Part shown: one piece after another, positions 40,136 through 42,515 of the stretch
Numbering within the stretch: the first letter of the stretch is position 1
Layout of the letters: every line of letters starts with the position of its first letter
DNA from: Bacillota bacterium
GTDB taxonomy: Bacteria; Bacillota; Bacilli; Alicyclobacillales; SLC66
Length of the DNA: 42,515 nt
Direction of reading: 5' to 3'
Assembly: GCA_021805735.1 (NCBI GenBank)
Contig: JAJZEE010000027.1
Coordinates: 1-42,515, forward strand
Position numbers and translations under genes: made by a program
Notes under the pieces: model-generated
What the model was told of the DNA's origin: nothing
The model's input: only the letters and a program-made list of their open reading frames with translations
Databases searched by the model: none

Positions 40136-40622
40136 AGCTCACTTGCCAGTTCGGGATTTACAGCGGTCAATTGTGTTTTATGAAAATATTGGATTGGAAT
40201 TGGCTTATAAATATGATGACGTCGCTTTCCTGTGGATTGTGCCAAATAAGAGTTGGATAGGGCTGTGGCAAACAGAGATTTCTAAAGACCGCAGCCCGGC
40301 CAGTTTTCCTGGTCATGGACGGCACATAGCCTTTCAAGTGGATTTTGAGGACATCAAGCAAGCCAGTTTATGGCTTGCCGAAAAGGGGATCACTCTCCGT
40401 TCGCACGGAGGATTGGAGCCGCTGGAACCGATAGTTAGGCCTCATCAACAGAACAGCTCAATTTATTTTGACGATCCTGACGGGAATGCTCTTGAATTGA
40501 TATGCGTTTTGCCAGACGGAAGTCCAACTGAGCCGGGAAAAATGATATATTTGAGTGAATTTGAACGACTCGCTCAGGAAGCGGACGCGAGATTCCACAG
40601 AGGGAACATCGCCAGATGCTAG
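40116..40622 (+). CDS. VOC-family protein (glyoxalase/bleomycin-resistance fold), 168 aa
   Basis: A complete VOC protein with paired beta-alpha-beta-beta-beta units: 'KGLYEAHLPVRDLQRSIVFY' (first metal His) with 'FLWIVPNKSWIGLWQTEISK', and 'HIAFQVDFEDIKQASLWLAE' with 'SIYFDDPDGNALELICVLPD' (the final Glu is a usual metal ligand). Fosfomycin-resistance proteins and glyoxalases share this fold; the exact reaction is unknown. GAGGAG lies 7 nt before ATG 40116. Its stop overlaps the start of the following GNAT gene (ATGCTAG), so the two form an operon. Confidence 0.85.
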   Translation: MIKGLYEAHLPVRDLQRSIVFYENIGLELAYKYDDVAFLWIVPNKSWIGLWQTEISKDRSPASFPGHGRHIAFQVDFEDIKQASLWLAEKGITLRSHGGLEPLEPIVRPHQQNSSIYFDDPDGNALELICVLPDGSPTEPGKMIYLSEFERLAQEADARFHRGNIARC

Positions 40623-41134
40623 AGTTAACACCTATCGAATATGAGGACAAGACAGTGCTGTATAATCTTATCCAATTCTACAGATACGATTCGAGTGAGT
40701 TTGATGGACACGTGTTGACTAGCCATGGCGTCTATCTCTATAAATATTTGGATCATCAATGGACTGAAGAGTACCGTCGTCCACTGTTTGTAAAAGTTGA
40801 CGGGGAATTGGCTGGTTTCGCCCTTGTAGCGCTGGGTGTCCCCAAGGAGTTCGTAAAAGTGAGCGATGCGCCAGAGACGAACGTAATCGGAGATTTTTTC
40901 ATCATGAGGAAATTCAGACGAAAGGGATTGGGAAGGGAGGCTGCCTTCACCATTTTTGATCGATTCCCAGGTTCGTGGGAAATCCGACAAACCGCAACGA
41001 ATACTCCTGCCAATCAATTTTGGAAACGAGTAATCCACGCCTATACAGGTGGGTCATACAAGGAGATGATATTGGAGGGAGAGCGATGGACAGGACCCGT
41101 TCAGGTATTCGACTCACGAAATCGTTCAGGGTAG
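40616..41134 (+). CDS. GNAT-family N-acetyltransferase, 172 aa
   Basis: The GNAT core is visible: 'RRPLFVKVDGELAGFALVAL', 'IGDFFIMRKFRRKGLGREAA' with the acetyl-CoA-binding R-x2-G-x-G/A pattern near residue 105, and 'FDRFPGSWEIRQTATNTPAN' followed by 'QFWKRVI'. The substrate is unknown. It is translated from ATG 40616, overlapping the VOC stop by 7 nt. Coupling with a VOC protein suggests a shared small-molecule or resistance role, but this is inference. Confidence 0.85.
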   Translation: MLELTPIEYEDKTVLYNLIQFYRYDSSEFDGHVLTSHGVYLYKYLDHQWTEEYRRPLFVKVDGELAGFALVALGVPKEFVKVSDAPETNVIGDFFIMRKFRRKGLGREAAFTIFDRFPGSWEIRQTATNTPANQFWKRVIHAYTGGSYKEMILEGERWTGPVQVFDSRNRSG

Positions 41135-41235
41135 GTATGCGCAGTAAATTGCCCCTCGTCATACCGACAGATCGAACGTTCCTACGAGGAGGTTGAAGCG
41201 GCATCGCAATAACATATGCTAATATCATCCAAGTA

Positions 41236-41244
41236 TGGTATAAT
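41236..41244 (+). promoter_or_regulatory. Extended -10 promoter for the IS607-type tnpA
   Basis: TGGTATAAT (TATAAT at 41239-41244) lies 20 bp before ATG 41265, so the transcript would have a very short leader. No ideal -35 was found. The gap 41135-41264 holds no other gene. Confidence 0.45.
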
Positions 41245-41264
41245 CGTATTGGGTGAAAGAGCTA

Positions 41265-41636
41265 ATGGAAGAAAAGTATGTGAGTATCGGAAAGGCCGCA
41301 AAGATGCTCGGTGTCGGTGTCGGCGCCCTGCGAAAATGGGAAGAGAACGGCCTATTAACGCCAGAGCGGACACCAACCGGGCATCGCCGCTACCGTGTCG
41401 CCGGGTTACAAACACTGATGCACGAGAAAGACGAGTCACCATCTTTTACGTGCGCCATTTATGCCAGGATGTCCACGAAGAAACAAGAAGACGCAGGAAA
41501 TTTGGACCGTCAAACGGGTCGATTGAACGCTTATTCCTTTTCGGCCAGAATCTACGGAAAGCGCGGAGGAAAAAAGCTCGTTGAAGTCGTTCGATCCACG
41601 CTGCAGGAACCAATGACGGGTGGGGAATCGGAATGA
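41265..41636 (+). pseudogene. tnpA: IS607 serine recombinase TnpA with internal deletion, 123 aa
   Basis: The N-terminal MerR-like helix-turn-helix is intact ('VSIGKAAKMLGVGVGALRKW', 'TPTGHRRYRV'). The catalytic domain begins correctly with 'CAIYARMSTKKQEDAGNLDRQ', holding the nucleophilic Ser, but after 'RLNAYS' the sequence jumps to 'FSARIYGKRGGKKLVEVVRS', the end of the recombinase. Normal IS607 TnpA has about 190-220 residues, so roughly 80-90 residues of the catalytic core are missing, in frame. The product cannot recombine but might still bind DNA through its helix-turn-helix. Confidence 0.8.
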
Positions 41637-42515
41637 AAACGACGTTTCAAGGCGTACTGCTTGAAGTTGACAAGGAGATCGCCCAAGGCTTGGATCGCCT
41701 GATGAGGAAATATGGTTTTATGGTGCGTTACGCATTCAAGCGGCAATTGGAGTCAGAAACAAAAGTGGGCGAATTGGAACGGGTCTTGGCTGCGGACACC
41801 GGATTGCCGCTGCGTTATGCAAAAGATGCGGTGGAAGAAGCGCGTCAGTTGATTGCGGGCCGCCACGAGGCCATGAAAGATTCCCTGGAACTTTGGCAAC
41901 GGCGCGAACGAAAAACGGCGATTCACATTGCAAAACTGGAGAAGAAAAACCCGACATCTCACAAGCTGAAAGGGCTGCATCGAAAACGGGAGAAGCAGCA
42001 ACAAGAGGTGGCTTTTTACCAACAACATGTGAACGAACACACATTTCCTCCCGTCATTTTTGGCAGCCGCGCATTGTATCTTGATCAATTCAGAGAAGGC
42101 ATGGAGAAAACTACTTGGACACAGGACTGGAACGACGCAAGAAATGGTCGACTTTTGGCATGAGGGGATCGCGCAAAGAAGGGGAATCCTCTGCTTCGAA
42201 TCAGCGAGCAGCATGGGCAATGGCATCTGGAAATTTCGTTAGATCACGGTGAAGCACACGGCAAAAGCATTCGATACGACAAACTGAAGGTTCCCCTGTA
42301 TGTGCCGCGGAAAATTTCGAAGACAACGGGAGCCATTAACGGACGCGATTACGTGGCGCTATTGCGCCAAGCGATCGAATGGGGCGATCCGTACCAGGTG
42401 GAAATCCTGCGCAAGCGCGGGGTTTATCGCGTTCACGTCACGGTCGAGGAAATGCCCGCCAAGCTGGTGACGTATCCGGTCAACGGATGGGTTGGGATGG
42501 ATGCAAACCCAACGC
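41633..42515 (+). pseudogene. tnpB: TnpB RNA-guided nuclease gene with in-frame TGA, 3' end outside the window
   Basis: ATG 41633 overlaps the tnpA stop. The first 176 residues are the helical N-terminal part of a TnpB-like protein ('MVRYAFKRQLE', 'GLPLRYAKDAVEEARQLI'), ending 'DARNGRLLA' at TGA 42161-42163. The identical frame continues without further stop to the window end: 'GDRAKKGNPLLRISEQHGQW', 'KVPLYVPRKISK', 'RGVYRVHVTVEEMP' and 'GWVGMDANPT', the last being the RuvC-I motif with its catalytic Asp. A CGA-to-TGA change would explain the stop. TnpB proteins are OMEGA-RNA-guided DNA nucleases; the guide RNA would lie beyond the window. Confidence 0.8.

Larger units (their letters stand above)
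41265..42515 (+). mobile_element. Degenerate IS607-type element (tnpA-tnpB), running off the window
   Basis: A MerR-like/serine-recombinase tnpA overlaps a tnpB by ATGA, the standard IS607 arrangement. Both genes are damaged: tnpA by an internal deletion, tnpB by an in-frame stop. The 3' end of tnpB and the right end of the element are outside the window, so ends and target site cannot be defined. Confidence 0.75.

Noticed and set aside
1-42515. CRISPR array, anti-phage defence island, prophage, secondary-metabolite cluster, rRNA or tRNA genes
   Set aside because: I looked for regular repeats, cas-like or nuclease-helicase defence genes, phage structural genes, NRPS/PKS modules and structural RNAs on both strands and saw none apart from isolated toxin-antitoxin and TnpB remnants.

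Overview
The window looks like a chromosomal segment of an aerobic, saprophytic Firmicute, most plausibly Alicyclobacillaceae or a related Bacilli lineage. The reasons are strong AGGAGG-type ribosome binding sites with many TTG and GTG starts, a secreted type I pullulanase, a YbiT/YkpA-type ABC-F protein, a SwrC-like RND pump, an adaA-adaB-alkA alkylation-repair neighbourhood and IS607-type transposon remains. Genus is inference only. No rRNA, tRNA, CRISPR array or prophage was seen.

Layout. (1) 1-2.0 kb: end of a CDGSH Fe-S protein with a terminator, a fused HicB-like/HicA-like ORF with a broken 3' end, and a membrane-anchored protein of unknown function. (2) 2.0-10.5 kb: pullulanase and an SDR oxidoreductase on the minus strand, then recQ, a small basic protein, an ABC-F ATPase and an RluD-family pseudouridine synthase on the plus strand. 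(3) 10.5-15.3 kb, minus strand: an orphan HicB antitoxin with a remnant of its partner, a MetG with KFSTS in place of KMSKS, a GNAT, an AAC(3)-like acetyltransferase and a CoA-binding protein. The MetG gene is preceded by what looks like a methionine-rich leader peptide followed by an intrinsic terminator, which would be a transcription attenuator. (4) 15.4-20.5 kb: a YceI-like fragment divergent from a TetR regulator, followed by an RND efflux permease. (5) 20.5-32.3 kb: a complete reductive pyrimidine-degradation locus.

The pyrimidine locus works as one unit. An NCS1 permease imports the base or hydantoin. PreT and PreA reduce uracil or thymine to the dihydropyrimidine. HydA opens the ring and the nitrilase-family beta-ureidopropionase releases beta-alanine or beta-aminoisobutyrate. 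A class III aminotransferase and a CoA-acylating (methyl)malonate-semialdehyde dehydrogenase then carry the product to acetyl-CoA or propionyl-CoA. A divergent PucR-family regulator is the obvious controller. The aminotransferase-dehydrogenase pair is bracketed by two 70-nt palindromic elements that are inverted copies of each other.

(6) 32.4-42.5 kb is accessory DNA with many decayed genes: an intact retropepsin pair, a GNAT fragment running head-on into an inactivated adaB/ogt, adaA, an APC permease with an unexplained repeat-bearing leader, alkA, an Rpn-nuclease scrap, a secreted protein, a nonsense-interrupted YCF48-like protein, a truncated and an intact VOC protein, a GNAT, and an IS607-type element whose tnpA has an internal deletion and whose tnpB carries an in-frame TGA.

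The most novel candidate is the Met-codon leader/attenuator in front of metG (12761-12973). The paired 70-nt inverted palindromes come second.
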